Assembly (NCBI GenBank): GCA_026545225.1 | Contig: CM048845.1 | Coordinates: 29,106,001-29,170,000, forward strand | Length of the DNA: 64,000 nucleotides | Origin: Cornus controversa | Taxonomy: Eukaryota; Streptophyta; Magnoliopsida; Cornales; Cornaceae | Direction of reading: 5' to 3' | In this document: positions 34,203-47,460 of the stretch, in pieces | Numbering within the stretch: the stretch's first letter is position 1 | Layout of the letters: every line of letters begins with the position of its first letter | Made by a program: the position numbers and the translations under genes | Notes under the pieces: generated by a model | What the model saw: the letters and a program-made list of their open reading frames with translations, nothing else | What the model was told of the DNA's origin: nothing | Database searches by the model: none

Positions 34203-35489
34203 GGGCCAATTCAGTCCCAGAAAGTTCTGAACTTATTTTGGTATTCTGGCCATAACTCTATATTCGACAATCAAAACGGCCCAAACTTCACGAGGGTTGA
34301 AGGAAATTCAATTCTGGAATTTATCATATTTTATAAAAAAATTCTGAAACAGACGTTTAATACACATTTCTAGCACAAAGGCGCAACTACGCCCTCTAGG
34401 GGGATAGGTGTGCCCTCTAGTGGCATAGATGTGCCTCTATGTGCGTAAATGTACACCAAGTGCATAGGTGCTCCCTCTATGGGCACAGATGTGCCCCCCA
34501 AGGATGCAGATGTGCCTTTATGGTCCATATGGCCTATCAAATAGAAAGTGTGAAATTAGGATTTTTGGGAGTAGAGAGAGGATATAGAGGTGATTTGTTA
34601 TGATTTGCGGAAGGAACAAATGTGTGAAGATGGAGATATCATCATCATTCCAGTTTACACCTCTGATGATCAGCTGATAAATATCATTACATGGAAGTGA
34701 TGTAACCCTAATCCTACTTTCAATGTTGTAATTGTATTTTAACATGGGGACGCTCTAATTTATGCATTGATTGTATAAGTAGGACATAAATAATAGTTGT
34801 ATTATTGATTTCAATTTGAATGGATTAATTCTTTACATAATTACTCCTGTTCTTGTAGAATGATTGTAATATTGCATTGATTAGGGTATTTTTGAACTTC
34901 TGTGATTTTGTTAAGAAAAGTTATACAATGGTTTAAATTGATCATTTAATATAGAATTCTGATAATTCGTTCTAAGTGAAGATGAGCTATTTTATCATTA
35001 GTTAATTTATTTTGTAGTCTGTAGTCTGATGTATAGCACATGCTAAGCGAAGACGAGTTATACTTAATTGTATGTTAAATGAATTTTCTTGATTGAATTG
35101 AAATAGGATATTAGCCATTCTTTTCTAAATGCATAGATTAGACATCCCAAGTTAATACAGTTTATCATTGTCAGAAGGTTAGCGGTGAAGTCAATCCCGA
35201 GGCTCTTTCTCCAGTCTCTATTAATTATTTATTTTTTTATTTTATGTCATTTAATTTTAACACCTTAAGTTAAAACAAATAAATTCTCTTTCAATTAAAT
35301 TAGATAAGGTATTGATAGCTTAATAACAATACCAATGTAGTCTCCGTGGGTTGGACCCCTGCTCACTGCTTTAGTAATTTTAGTAGAGTATTTGTAGGTG
35401 TTTACAAAATTTCCTTTGTCAAGGTGTAAAAGAGCAACAACATTATTACATAATATTTTATCGTGTTTTGCATAATGATACGAGGGAAA
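34203..35489 (+). mobile_element. Unclassified gypsy (Athila/Tat-like) LTR sequence
   Basis: Starts GGGCCAATTCAGTCCCAG. It contains a degenerate tandem repeat of GTGCCCTCTAGGGGCATAGAT-like words (34380-34525). It ends with sequence of the type TCTCCGTGGGTTGGACCC (~35340-35358), usual near the end of Athila/Tat LTRs. Borders and target duplication are not clear. Confidence 0.45.
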
Positions 35490-37594
35490 TGAAATGACAT
35501 GAAAATATAGCTTTAGTTGGGAGAGAAAAAGAAAAAGGGAGAATTGTGTGACCTCTTTCCTTGTGTGGATAATTAGTGGGGTGAATTACACAAAATTCCC
35601 ATGACAATTATTAATTTGCAGAAAACCCTCTTTATGAATTTTTTTACAAAGAAACCCCATCAACTAACCAAGGAGGTAATACTCCCGAGTAAAGAGGGTC
35701 TTCTCTAATTCGACCAATTGTGTGAATTTAGTTAAAAAATGATCTTTTTTTCTATAAAAAGATTTGAACTTATTTTTTATTTTACATGCATCACCATACT
35801 TTTAATTAAGGAAAAACATAAAAAAATTTAAAAAGTAACATAGTTATAATATCAAAAATATAGTATAAATATTACAATAATGGTATATAATATACTTATT
35901 TTTTTATTGCAAGAAGTGTGTATTGGATTAGCCATCTACATAAATTTTTATGAAGTATGTGGTATTTTTTGTTCAATTTTTCTAAACATAGTTTTTCTTT
36001 TTTGTAGGATGAAAGAAAAATATAATATAGTCCAAAAATTCATTTCATCGGCTAACTTCTTTGATAATATTCTTTGATAATTTATATTAAAAACAAAGAC
36101 CAACTTCATAAAACACTTTTTAAATTCTCATAGAACTATATTTTATTCATTTATTTTGATTTAGATTTCTTTAAAACTGAACCAAACAAGGTTTGTAGGT
36201 TTTCAACTCCAATTATTTCGGGTATCACTACTGATATTATTTTGATCATATTTGTTATTATATATTTAGTTGGGAGTTGTATGACACCCTTTAGTTCATG
36301 TATTTTTATGTCACAACAGACTGCCTATGGTACTTATCTAGGCATATCTTGATACTAAAAAATAATCAAATATCATGATTAGTTGTAGTACTTGGATTCC
36401 CTTTATACATGAGAAGTCTTGTACATGTATACACAAGTGCAAGATCGCACACATGTACATATAAAACTTGTATTGGATTCTAAGGAGTAGAAGACTTGTT
36501 GAAATGTCTCTTAGATAGAAAATTCTCATTCATATTGTTCATCATCAGCTTGTGCCACCACTCATTATAGTCAATAAAAAGCTTATGATATTATGTCATT
36601 TATAATCAATACAAACATTCACCTTTGAAAATGAATAAAACAGAATTTATTGAACCCAACAACCACTTGAAGATTTTTCTTGAGAAAGTAGTTTTTCTAA
36701 CTGATTAGTGCTAGAATTAAATTTATCTATCACTTTTTTTGATCCGGTAAGTGCAATTTCTAAATCTTCAATTCTTCATAGATAAGATTTTATCAAGTTT
36801 TGTGCTTCACTGTTTTCATTAACTAAGAAACTAACTTTACTTAACAAATCAGAATTTGTTCCATCAAACTCTCCAATTAACACATCTTTCTTAACTTATA
36901 TATTTCTTATAAAGTCTGTTATAGCTTCTTAACTTTACTTTTCAAATTTTTAGCTTGAGAAATATACTCAAATAATTCATTAAAAAAAACTATTAATTTA
37001 GAAGGACTCTATTATTATATTGTATGCTATTAGTATATTGTACATCAATTATTTAGGGATAGTACGAATTTCCTTGTTGAGCTATGAACTCAACCTTTAT
37101 TTAACATTTTAGGTACAACACGTACTGAGTAAATTTGATACTTCAAAATGGATTATCTTGACCATTTTAGCAATATTTGACTGGTTACAATAAATATTGT
37201 AATCATTGACATGGTTAATCTGTTGAGGACCTTGACGTTGGTTAATCTGTCGATAAGTAATGTAATCATTGACATGGTTAATCTATTAAATGGACATGCC
37301 AAGTATGGTTTAGGGTGAGAAATCCACGTGTACAAATGCTAGGACAGTATAAATAATTAAAATATAAAATGGTGGATTAACCAATTTAAGAACAAGTTTA
37401 ATTATTTTTGCCTATCTAATAAATATTTTATTTTTCATAAAGGTCCATCATATACTGATGGGGTGCTGGACTCCTAATATGAAACATATAACGTGGAAGG
37501 ATAGTGCTTAGGTGACGTGGATAAGAAGAAGGCTTTGACCGAGATAGATTGTCTCCAAGTGAGAAAGGGAAGCTGAATAGACAGAGTTTCACTA
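35490..37594 (+). repeat. Tandem array unit 5, 3' part only, diverged
   Basis: Corresponds to unit position ~1930 to the end. It is clearly more diverged from units 1-4 than they are from each other, with an AT-rich insertion near 37330-37440. It overlaps in content with the end of unit 4 (13498-14293), so the two flanks of the retroelement block do not add up to one unit. Confidence 0.9.
36649..36894 (-). pseudogene. Antisense copia gag fossil in unit 5
   Basis: The same fossil as in units 1-3, so the capture predates the split between old and young units. Confidence 0.5.
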
Positions 37595-38234
37595 GGGCAC
37601 ACCCTCACTTGGTCACTATATATATAGGACAGTCTATATACCAAGGAACGCAATTAAACCAAGTTAGCCGGCACCGTGCCGGTGCCCTCTTGATTACCCT
37701 TCTCTTGTCCTTTTTTACAGGTTGGTGTTGGACCAATTCGAGGTGAATTTTTCCTTCATCATATATAAAAATTCGGAGAACTTGTGTTGAATCCAACTGT
37801 GCTGAATGAGATAAACACGCTGATACCTACAACATAAAAAATATTTCAAAAATAAATAAATTAAGTTGGCTTAGAAATCAATAATATTCATCACAGGTAT
37901 AAACAAGACGTTAGTATTTTTATAATACAGAAAAACAAAAACATGTGTTAACTACATTCTATTTCTGGCACTGGCCATTTGAATTAGAAGTTAAAAATGT
38001 CAGTAATCCATCAAGTCGGATAAAGTAAGACTTGGTCAATGTCAACTTTTAGCTCTCAAATCAACAAAATCTAAGCAACAATCACTAAAATCAACATGTC
38101 TACATTACAATGGCCCTTCACAATTTGTGTTGTAAATATATCTCAGGTGAATTCCATTACTAAAAATATTTTTGGCACTAGCCTCTATCCACAGCTGTCA
38201 ATGGCTCTAAAACCTCCCTCCGTCTCTCAACCAC

Positions 38235-38242
38235 TATATAAG
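38235..38242 (+). promoter_or_regulatory. TATA box of broken gene copy, unit 6
   Basis: TATATAAG, 89 bp before ATG 38324; spacing unchanged although the coding region is broken. Confidence 0.55.
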
Positions 38243-38323
38243 AAACTCAACTCCTCCCATATAAGAAACTATACGAAGCTTTGGACCTTATCTAAGTGGT
38301 TGACATTTCTAACAACTGAAAAG

Positions 38324-38606
38324 ATGCAGCTTTCTTTTACTCTCCCTTCTGTTGTCTTCATTTTCATGCATTACTTTGGTTCAAGATTTTCCAGCATCAC
38401 TGACCCAAGGTGTTCCAGGGGATTTTGAGTCTGAGTTAGATCATAGTATCAGTAATGACATCAATCGATTCAAGATCCCACCCATATTTAGAAAAAGAAA
38501 AACTCCTTCGAAATTGAGTAAAACACCTCCCACACCCAACCCACCAGCATCGCCTTCATCCGAAACATCACCTCCTCCACCTCCCACATCCGAGCCACAA
38601 CACTGA
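38324..38606 (+). pseudogene. Proline-rich protein gene, copy 5, frameshifted in the signal peptide
   Basis: The ATG is kept, but 11 bases are missing within the first six codons (MKVIQS becomes MQLS), so translation from the ATG gives a short out-of-frame product ending at 38428. The original frame is open from ~38352 to TGA 38606 and reads SCITLVQDFPASLTQGV, INRFKIPPIFRKRKTPS and PPPPPTSEPQH. It stops at the same TGA as copy 1. Replacements against copies 1-4 include GKRK to RKRK. This is the older outgroup of the array genes and is almost certainly dead. Confidence 0.75.
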
Positions 38607-38890
38607 ACTCCACCAACCCCTTCATCCCAACCATTGACCAACTCTTCCAAAACCATCAAATAATACTCCACCACCTACATCCAAGCCACCGACATCAACA
38701 TCACCAACCCCTTCATCCCAAGAATTGCATCCACCAAAACCATCAAATTATACACTACCTCCCACATCCAAGCCACCATCATCAACACAGCCAACCCCTT
38801 CATCCCATCAGCATCACCTTTCTAAAACCATCAAATAATACTCCACCACCCACATCGATCCAAGCAACAGACATCAATTCAACCAACCTC
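38607..38890 (+). pseudogene. Decayed proline-rich tail of copy 5
   Basis: The ex-coding tail with TCCCAACCATTGACC after the stop. It shares the 4-base length excess near 38640 that breaks the frame in all array units. Confidence 0.65.
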
Positions 38891-40235
38891 TTAATTCCAA
38901 GAATCACTTCCTCTAACACCATCAAAGAGTTGTACTCCATCTCGATAATCAGGACAAGAGCACGACCCTACATTTCATGTTTTTTTTCTTCATTTTCTTG
39001 TCATTGTTTTCCAGTAAAATTAAGCAAGTATATAAACTATTCATACTGGAGCTACATTTTTAATTGTTTTTTTTCATATTGAAGCTTTTATTGGCCCGGT
39101 TTGATCATTATCCGTAACTATGCTTTGCTATATGCACTTTTGAAGCATTTAAAACTATTAAAGAAAGAAGTTATGTTTTTTTACTGTCATAGAAGAAGTA
39201 GTATATCATAAAAATGAAGGGAAAAAAAAAACAAAAAACAAAAGAATTGGTAAATATATCGGTGTTTGCTTGAGCAAGTTACATACACATACTTGAATGA
39301 TGCTTTGTTTTTCTCTTCTAATTTTAATTTTTTTTCTTAGGTTTAAACCAGCCAATTATTTTTGCATATTTTGTAGCATATGTTTATTTGGTTGTATGTC
39401 GACGCACTCATGATATGTTTGAATAATTAAACGACATAAAAGGATAGCATTAGTTGGGAGAGAAAAAGAAAAATGGACAGGATTGTGTGACCTCTTCCAT
39501 GTTCGGATAATTATGGAGGCGAATTGAATAATAACACCATGGCAATTATTGATTTGCAAAAAACTCTACTTATGATTTTTTTTTTTGAGAAAAAACCTCT
39601 CAACTATCCTGGGGGTTACTTTAAAGGGACAATTATTAAAATAGTTTCCAAGTAAAGGGAGTTTTATACAATTCGTCAAATTGCGTGAATTTAGCAAAAT
39701 AATAATAATTTATTTTAATAATAATATTTGAACTTATATTTTATGTTACATGCATCACCATACTTTTAATTAAAGAAAAACATAAAAAATTAAAAACGTA
39801 AAATTCATAGCTATACTATCAAAAATATAATATAAATATTATAATAATAGAATATAATATACTTATTTTTTTATTGCGAATAGTGCGTATCAGATTAGAC
39901 ATGTACATAAATTTTTATTAATTATATTGGTATTTTTGTTAAGTTTTTCAAAAACAAACATTTGTTTTATTTTAAGTTGAAAGAAAACTATAATACAATC
40001 AAAAAATTCATTTAATTGGCTCTTCCTAAATATATTTTTTGATAATTAAGTTTAAAAATAAAGATCCAACTTCATAAAACACTCCTTTTTAAAAAAATTC
40101 TCTTAGAACTATTTTATTTCTCTTTTATATTTCATATTGAAGAACTTTAAGACTGAACCAAAAAAGTTTTGTAGGCTTTCAAGTCTATTATTTGGGGTAT
40201 GTCGACCAGAAGACTACTGATATTGGTTATTAAAT

Positions 40236-40529
40236 ATTTGGGTAAACTTGAGCAGTTTGTCCTTATTAAACTTAGATACAACTTCATGAAACTATCTTCA
40301 CAAACAGCCCTTGTCAGCTTTTCCAATTAAAAAATGCGTGAAATCTCTATGTTACCCCTTATTACTTAAATGATTTCTGATCTTAAATTTACAAAATGAC
40401 CAAAAAGCCTATCATTATCATCTCCCAATTCTCTCTCTCTACCCTCTCACCACTAGTGAGAAACCCTAATCTCCATTGACGACTTTCACTAGAAATTCTT
40501 GCTACGCAGAGACTTGGAGTGATTTGTGA
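40236..40529. other. Non-repetitive spacer
   Basis: AT-rich; includes a CT run (40429-40450) and AAACCCTAATCTCC. No gene or element recognised. Confidence 0.4.
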
Positions 40530-40718
40530 TCTGACCCACCGGCATCAACGCCACCAACCCCTTCATCCCAACCACTAACTCCTCTAAAACAATCAAATAA
40601 TACTCCACCTCACATATCCAAGCCTCCGATATCAACACCACCAACCCCTTCATCCCACGAATTGCATCCACCAAAACCATCAAATTATCCTCCACCTCCC
40701 ACATCCAAGCCACCATAA
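40530..40718 (+). pseudogene. Isolated proline-rich tail fragment with intact frame
   Basis: A 62-codon open frame, without ATG, ends in TAA 40716. It reads two rounds of a tail repeat: STPPTPSSQPLTPLKQSNN, TPPHISKPPISTPPTPSS, HELHPPKPSNYPPPPTSKPP. It matches the decayed tails in the array (1118-1394 and equivalents), but here the frame is continuous. It is detached from any signal peptide or promoter, so it is not a gene by itself. Confidence 0.65.
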
Positions 40719-40740
40719 TCAACACCGTCAAAAGTGATTT

Positions 40741-41734
40741 TCGACAAGGTGGAACTTGAAAAAATATTGAGCTTTAGCTAGAGGAGGCTTCCAATTTGAG
40801 GTAGGGGTGTCAATATCTTCCCTATCTTGATTCTACAAATCACATAATTGTGGCATTACAGTTTTGTAAATTCATTTGTGTAGATATTGATTCTAAATGG
40901 TGAGTTGATGTTGTGTAACATTCTCTAGGTTAAGATTATGTGAAATATGTGTTTCAATTGTTACTTTTGAGTTTATGTTGAATTATTGTGATCATTGCTT
41001 CATTGATGAAAATTTTGAGTTCATATTTGAGATAGATGCATGAAATGAGATTTTCTAAAGTGCATTTGTATGATTTCCATGCAATGAGTGAAGTGCAATT
41101 ATGATAAGCTTGAGAGGGAATTGATATGCATTAACTTGATATAGCTTATGCATTTAGTGATAATTGTGAAAATTATGAATTATGTGCATTTTCATGATAA
41201 GTTTACATTATATGAAAATGTGTGGTTTTTGGGGCATATTTGAGAATTAAGAAGGGCCTGGAGCCCTAGGGTGCAGCCCAAAACTTGGCCCAACGGATGT
41301 TGCTTCCATCGAGTTAGCAACCCGTAGAGCATAAGGCAAGTTTATGGTTTCGAAGAAACCCTTACTATGGATTGTGATAAGCAGATTTCTGCAGTTGAAG
41401 TGATTTCAGAGTATACGTGGTATGAGTCCTTTTTGTGAACATGGTTCATTTCTAAATGGTTTATATGTATTAGAAACGTGTGACATTAAGCATATTTTCA
41501 AAATGACAATATTTTGAGTATGAAACCATGAAAGCATGATATGTAGCCATATAGACATTTCATTATGAATCTATGCTTGGCTACCTGAGTTAAGGTAGAG
41601 TCAGGTAGATCAGTCCTACTGAGCCTACTCATATGCTCACCCCTTTTTCCCAAACTTTCAGATAAAGCTCCTACGAAGGACGAGACATAGAGCACTTGAC
41701 TGGATTTTGAGTACTTTTGGATTGTATCTTTTGG

Positions 41735-41766
<32 letters not shown>

Positions 41767-42256
41767 GTCCATGCCGACTTGTGGCATGTTGACTATAGTT
41801 ATAGTATTGCCTATACATTTGGTTTTTGACTTGTACACGAGCTTCAAATGTAAATGCCACACATGGTATAAGCATGACTTTTCAGAAGTAAATGTATAAT
41901 GAACTCCTTTATGAATGACTTTTTGAGAAATGTATGAATGATGATCCATTTTGAATCTCTTTGTGTATAGAAATGTGGGAGTGATTATTAGAGATGAGAC
42001 TTCTATGCTTTTATCATGTTATGGTTTATTTTTGGATGGATTATATTCAAGGGAATGCATGTTTTAGAACAAAATTATGAAATGTATGGACTTAACATAA
42101 ATAAGGTGTAGATGTATGAATCTTGTTAAGAAATTTTCAAGTTTAGACTTGTGAAGGAGTGTACGAACATAGAGAATGCATCTTCACTTGTGAAAATTAG
42201 GTTTTTTGACATTTTTGAACTTTTCGTTGCCTAGTCTCTGCAGTAGCTGACCGAAA
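40741..42256 (+). mobile_element. Diverged gypsy LTR fragment (relative of chromovirus LTR)
   Basis: Shares with 19100-19900 and 44500-45430 the AGAAGGGCCTGGAGCCCTAG block, the AGTTAAGGTAGAGTCAGGT block and the AGATAAAGCTCC block. It is more distant than the other two copies are from each other. An AT run followed by an AG run lies at 41737-41768. Confidence 0.65.
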
Positions 42257-42644
42257 GTGTGAGATCCCGAACATTTACAAATGGGGGTACCTATTTTGAA
42301 TGATTGAGGAAAGGTTTCAGCCAGCTAAAAGCACTCTTTCGGCCGATTGAAGTTACCCTCCAGCCGACTAATAGAGTTGGGAAATTGAAGGTTAGTTAAA
42401 CCAAGGTTTCAGTAGACAGAATAAAGTTCCCACCAACCGAAACCTCGACTGAATTAGAATTTTTGAGACCCTGAGAAAAAAATGAGTATGTATTGATGTA
42501 TAGACCAATGAGGGGCTGTTACGCCCCAAAATCTGAGACACTGGAGACTCTATCACCGGGTCTGAATCTTGAAGGTGAGTCTAAGTCAACCACTCATGAC
42601 TCTCATACACCATTCCCATTCTGATACCAGCTTGGATACCATGT
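42257..42644 (+). repeat. Flank shared with 17213-17593
   Basis: Matches the copia-LTR-like sequence and inverted LTR-end/PBS block found before chromovirus LTR 1, including GCCGACTAATAGAG repeats and TGTTACGCCCC at 42517. It shows that the two chromovirus copies share more than the element itself. Confidence 0.7.
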
Positions 42645-43161
42645 TGTCATGCCCCAATTTTTGACTCCCAAAAATTGAGGGTGAATGGTGTTGTCACCTC
42701 ATCACCACACACCTCAAATCTCACCTTAAATAATTCTATGGTAGAAGCTCTCTATACGTATGCCATTAAAGTGGCGTATACTCATCAATACCCCTTAGAA
42801 TTGTAATACCCCGTAAATTTGAGGTTATTTAATTTGGGTGTTTCTTATTTATTTAAATTGTTTATTGAGTGTTTTAACTGCTAAATGCTCTATTTTTTTA
42901 AATTATTTTTCTTTAAATGCTAAATGTTTTAGGTAAATTTTGTGAATCTCTGTCCTTGTATGGTTAATGTAGATGTTTTATTTATATGATGATAAGTGAT
43001 TGGTTGCCTATAATAAGTGTGTAGTGTTGTTTTAAATATTATTTTTATTTAAAATAAAATAGGTGGATATTTTTATTATGTTTTGGTTGGACCATAGTAT
43101 TGTATTTCTTTAATTTTTATTAAATTTTATTTCAAAATTGGGCCAGGGGGAGTTGGGTTGG

Positions 43162-43209
<48 letters not shown>

Positions 43210-43252
43210 TGGGTTAAATATATTTATAATTGTTTTCTATTCTTTTCTTTTA

Positions 43253-43676
43253 GGGCTAGTTTGGTAAGCAGGAATGGAAGTGGAATGGAATGGTCATTCC
43301 ACCTTTGATTCCATTTCTCTCGTTTGTTGTGTTACATTAGGAATGGAATGGCCATTCCAAGTTATTCCCTTGGAATGCTCATTCCAACAAATCCATTCCA
43401 CTTCTTGAATCATGGAATGGTCATTCCATTCCCACTTATTATTAAAATCATCCCCTCTCTCTTCATTAATGCATCTCCCTCTTTTACAACTTACTCTAGA
43501 ATATATATAAATCATCCTCTCTCTCATCATTAATATCATTTCATTCCAACATTATTCTCTATCTGTAGCCAAACATTAGAATGAGAATGGTCATTCCATT
43601 CTATTCTCATTCTCATTCCATTCCTGACTTCATTCCCATTCCCACTTCATTTCATTCCAGCATACCAAACTAGGCC
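43253..43676 (+). mobile_element. Tourist-like MITE (424 bp)
   Basis: Terminal inverted repeats GGGCTAGTTTGGTA and TACCAAACTAGGCC (13 of 14 match), flanked by TTA on both sides. Chromovirus LTR 1 lacks the insertion at the same place (CTTTTAGTTCTTTT near 18250). TTA duplications and this TIR type fit the PIF/Harbinger group. The inside is full of GGAATGG and CCATTCC words. No transposase. Confidence 0.85.
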
Positions 43677-45938
43677 TTAGTTCTTTTAGTATTTATATTG
43701 GTAATTCTAAAAGGAAAAAAAACCAAAGAGAAAAAGAAATAGGGTTCTGTCACTTTCACATATAGAGAGGGAGAGAACAACAAATGCAATAGAGGAGGGA
43801 AAGAAAAAGCGATTCCTTGGGTGAGTCTTGTTCGAATCGAAAGGCAAGTTTATGCTCTACACTTTCCCTTTGTACTTATAAACATAGATTAATGTTTGTG
43901 TTTCTGTTAAACCCTCACGTGACTTCACTCCTCCACTAAGGATGTCTTGGGGTTTAAAAGGCTTGTTGCATTTGTTAAATACAACCAGATCTCCCACGAA
44001 AGAGGAAGTAGTTTAGTTGTTTCATTTTATTTTTAGTTTTGTGTTACTAAGAGACTAGTAATATGTAACTTTGGGGGTGTGATAAGCGCCGAATATTGCA
44101 CATTTAAGCCTCTTTAATTGCATATATTAATTCCTTAATTATGATTACTTTGGTAATTTTATGTTATTTTCTTGCTTTGTTGATTTCAGGAATTTCCCCA
44201 CAAATTCAATCAATTCAAACTATTTAGCACTTCAATAAGAGAGAAGGTACATTGAAGATCCATGGGACAATTTTATATTGAAGATCCAACTTAAATGGAC
44301 TGAAGAAGTGGGCTGAAAATGAGTTTAAATGAAGAAAATGAGCATGAACCTATTCATATTGAAGACTGGGCCTGTAGAGAGACAAGGTCCAATTTTGACC
44401 GATTTCCATTTTAATCATCATTTTGCCTTAAATTTGACATTAAACTTTACTTTGGAGATTTTGTGAAAATGTGATTATGTGCACATGTATATATGGAATT
44501 TATAGGTTATGCAAGGTTTAGTGTTGTTATGGATACATATTATGAAATGTGTTCATTTGAGAAGCATTTGTGAGAATTGATTCCATTCCTAGAGTAAATG
44601 CATAAAAGAGGATTTTCTTAAAAATGTATGAGTGTTATGATTTTCATGAGTTAAGAGTGATTGCATTGAATATGCATGAGTTGAGAATTTGAAATGTATC
44701 AACTTGGTTTACATTATACATTTCATGAGAATTGTAACAAGCTTGAATTTTGGTGTATTTATGCGATAAAGTGCATTACATGAGAATTTGTGATTTTTGG
44801 AGCATGTGTCAGAATTAAGAAGGACCTAGAGCCCTAGGGTACAAGGCCCAAAACTTGGCCAAGCGGATATCGCTTCTGTAAGGTTAGCAACCCGTAGAGC
44901 GGAAGCAAAGTTTGTGGTCTTGACAAGACCCTTACTATTGGAATTGTGGTAATCTGAAGTCCCCAGTTGCAGTGAATCTCAGGTATACCTAGTGTGAGTT
45001 TATTCGCAAGTTATGATCCCATAGAAACTGTTTGTGTTGAAATGCTAGACATCACACATTATTCTAAAAATATGAACGTTTTGAGCATGAAAAACATTGA
45101 GATATGGCATGTAGTCCCGTAGAGCTTTCAACATGAATTCATGCATGGCTGCCTGAGTTAAGGTAGAGTTGGGTGTATTACTCCTATTTAGTGTAGTTGT
45201 ATGCTCACCCCCTTCCCCAAACTCTTTTTCAAATAAAGCTCCCATAAAGGATGAGGCTTAGAGTAGCTTGGGTGGATGTTGATATTCATTTTGGAGATGC
45301 TTCTTTTAGATGTGTAGATAGATGTCTATGCCTGTTTGTGGCATGTGGACTATGTTGAAAATATTGTATTTACATTTGAATTATATTGGTGTAATTAGAT
45401 TTCAAATGTAATTGTCACATAGGGCTTATGTATGACTTTTGGAATATGAATGGAGAATGTTTAGCTTGAATCTCTTTGTTCTTGCTTTGTCGATATAATC
45501 ACTTGGGGGTCAAATTTTTATGTTTGGACCATGTGATAAGTGTTAAGGATCATTTACAAGGTTTAGAATACTATACAGAATCAATGAGTATTAAGGAATG
45601 AGAAGTGAGAATAAAGTTAACCTCTTGTAGAATTGTAGGATTTTTGTAGAGGATAATTCCGATTATGCGAAATCTCCATTTCACATGATCAAAAATCTAG
45701 ATTCTGTAAAATCACACTTTCGCATGATTGAAATCCTTGAGTTTTGAGAATCTCCATAGAACTCTGTAGAGTGTTAAAAGTACTAAGATCTTTGATAGTA
45801 CTTCATATGATCGAATATTTTGATTATACGAAGATGGGGTTTTGATTGATCAAAATGCATACTTCGATTGTGCGAAATGCACATTTTGATTGTGCAAGGG
45901 TGGATATGTGTGGGTCTTAGTTTGTCGTTGATGTCGAG

Positions 45939-47346
45939 TGATGTGGTCGGAACTAAATTATATTGTAAGCTTAATTTTGCCCTTTTATCAAAATATAATT
46001 TAACCACTCGCAAGAGCACGAATCTTTGTAGATAAGGTTCTATATGGAGGGTATTGATCCCACGAGGACTAGTCGCAATTGTCTTACGGGAAGATTAATT
46101 CTACTTTAATTCTAAAAACAGATTTTTGGCTTTGTGTTTAAAAACTATTGCATGAATGAAATGACAAGAAAATTAAAGAGTTTAAAGTTGGGAGAGAGAA
46201 CTAGGGTTGGTTTCCACCACTAGCCATTCACATGTTCATAAGTGTAGCAAGCATGGGATTTATTAATTAAATGCCTAACAATGTCATTAGGCTTGTGACC
46301 TCAATGACATATCAAAAGATCAATGTGTGTGCCAACCTATCATAATCCATCTTCAACAAGCATAGCTCTTCAACCTAACTAACTACCTAATTACTCTACT
46401 CTCTAAGTGAACACTACATGCATCCAAACTACCTTGTCTTGGCATGGTCTATACAAATTAACATCACACATTCAATTAAATACCATTATCTAGCCATCAT
46501 TTGCACTTCTTGTGGAATATGCAAATGTTGTTCATTCAAGTGACAAAATCTACTCTAAGACAAGAATAAATTCCATATCAAATGAATATATAAAAGAGAT
46601 GTATTTGTGTACATAATCACTAGGCTAAATAATCCACATTTAAGTATAAATCCCAAGAGCTACAAAGATGAACAAGTTTACATGGCTAGGGGTTGAAACC
46701 AACACCCTAGTAGAAGAGTTAGTTGCTCACGGTTGCCTTGCACCCTTCCATTGATGAAAAGAATGAAGCTTCTTGGTCTGGTTCAGCTCTTTTCTCTTCC
46801 TCTCCCGAAGGTCTCTCCTCTGATATTCTAGTGTGTCTTGAGAGATATATGAGATATGAGAGATATGGCCCTTTTTGTGTGCTTTTTGGCTTCTTTTTCA
46901 ACCTTGGGCCCACCATATATATATATATATCATTATATATATCTCTTGTATCAAGAAGGCCCCCAAAAGTCTTGTTCAAGTCAGACAATCCCCCTAAGTC
47001 GTGCAAAAAGGGGGATTTTGTTGCAAGTGGGAAAGCAGGTGAGCAAGTGGCCAAGTGGGCTCTGCAGAATCTCGATTGATCGAGATTTCGATCAATCGAA
47101 ATGAGATCTCGATCAATCGAGATTTCGATTAATCGAAATCAACATCTCGATTGATCGAGATGCCTTGGCTGCATTTTCTGATTTCTTCTCTTGACTGCAG
47201 AAAGCTTCCAACTTTACTCCATTTACTCCAATACCTGCAAAACATCAAAAATACAAAAATACCGTAAACATATCTCAGTAAACGCAAAAACAGAACTAAC
47301 GTATGCAATAAAGAGGGTTCAAATGCATAGAATTGAACACTTATCA
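45939..47346 (-). mobile_element. Solo Athila/Tat-like gypsy LTR, minus orientation, 1408 bp
   Basis: Read on the minus strand it starts TGATAAGTGTTC and ends CCGACCACATCA. Both sides carry TCGAG, a perfect 5 bp target duplication (45934-45938, 47347-47351). Near the end on the minus strand is the GTCCTCGTGGGATC sequence common in Athila/Tat LTRs. A 95 bp stretch at 47068-47163 is a chain of ATCGAGAT/ATCAATCGA palindromes. No internal region is present, so it arose by LTR-LTR recombination. The insertion site is empty in chromovirus LTR 1. Confidence 0.85.
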
Positions 47347-47460
47347 TCGAGTTATACGTAGGACACGTATGTATGTAAATAAGCTTCCACAAGTGTAAGG
47401 TGATGATGTGAGGTGATAATGTGTGACCTATTTACCTCCAGTTTTTGAAAAATGGAAGTC

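Larger units (their letters stand above)
37595..40235 (+). repeat. Tandem array unit 6, 5' part only, diverged
   Basis: Corresponds to unit positions 1 to ~2650. It lacks ~90 bp that units 1-4 have before the CTGTGCTAAATGAG sequence (~37800). It carries a broken gene copy and fades into unrelated sequence after ~40235. Stretches 38900-40235 are AT-rich with nothing recognisable. Confidence 0.9.

Noticed and set aside
43294-43539. 81-codon minus and 69-codon plus ORFs
   Set aside because: They lie inside the MITE and reflect its GAATGG/CCATTCC composition.
46719-47079. Opposed 111- and 118-codon ORFs
   Set aside because: They lie inside the solo Athila-like LTR (45939-47346) and have no similarity I can recognise to a protein family.
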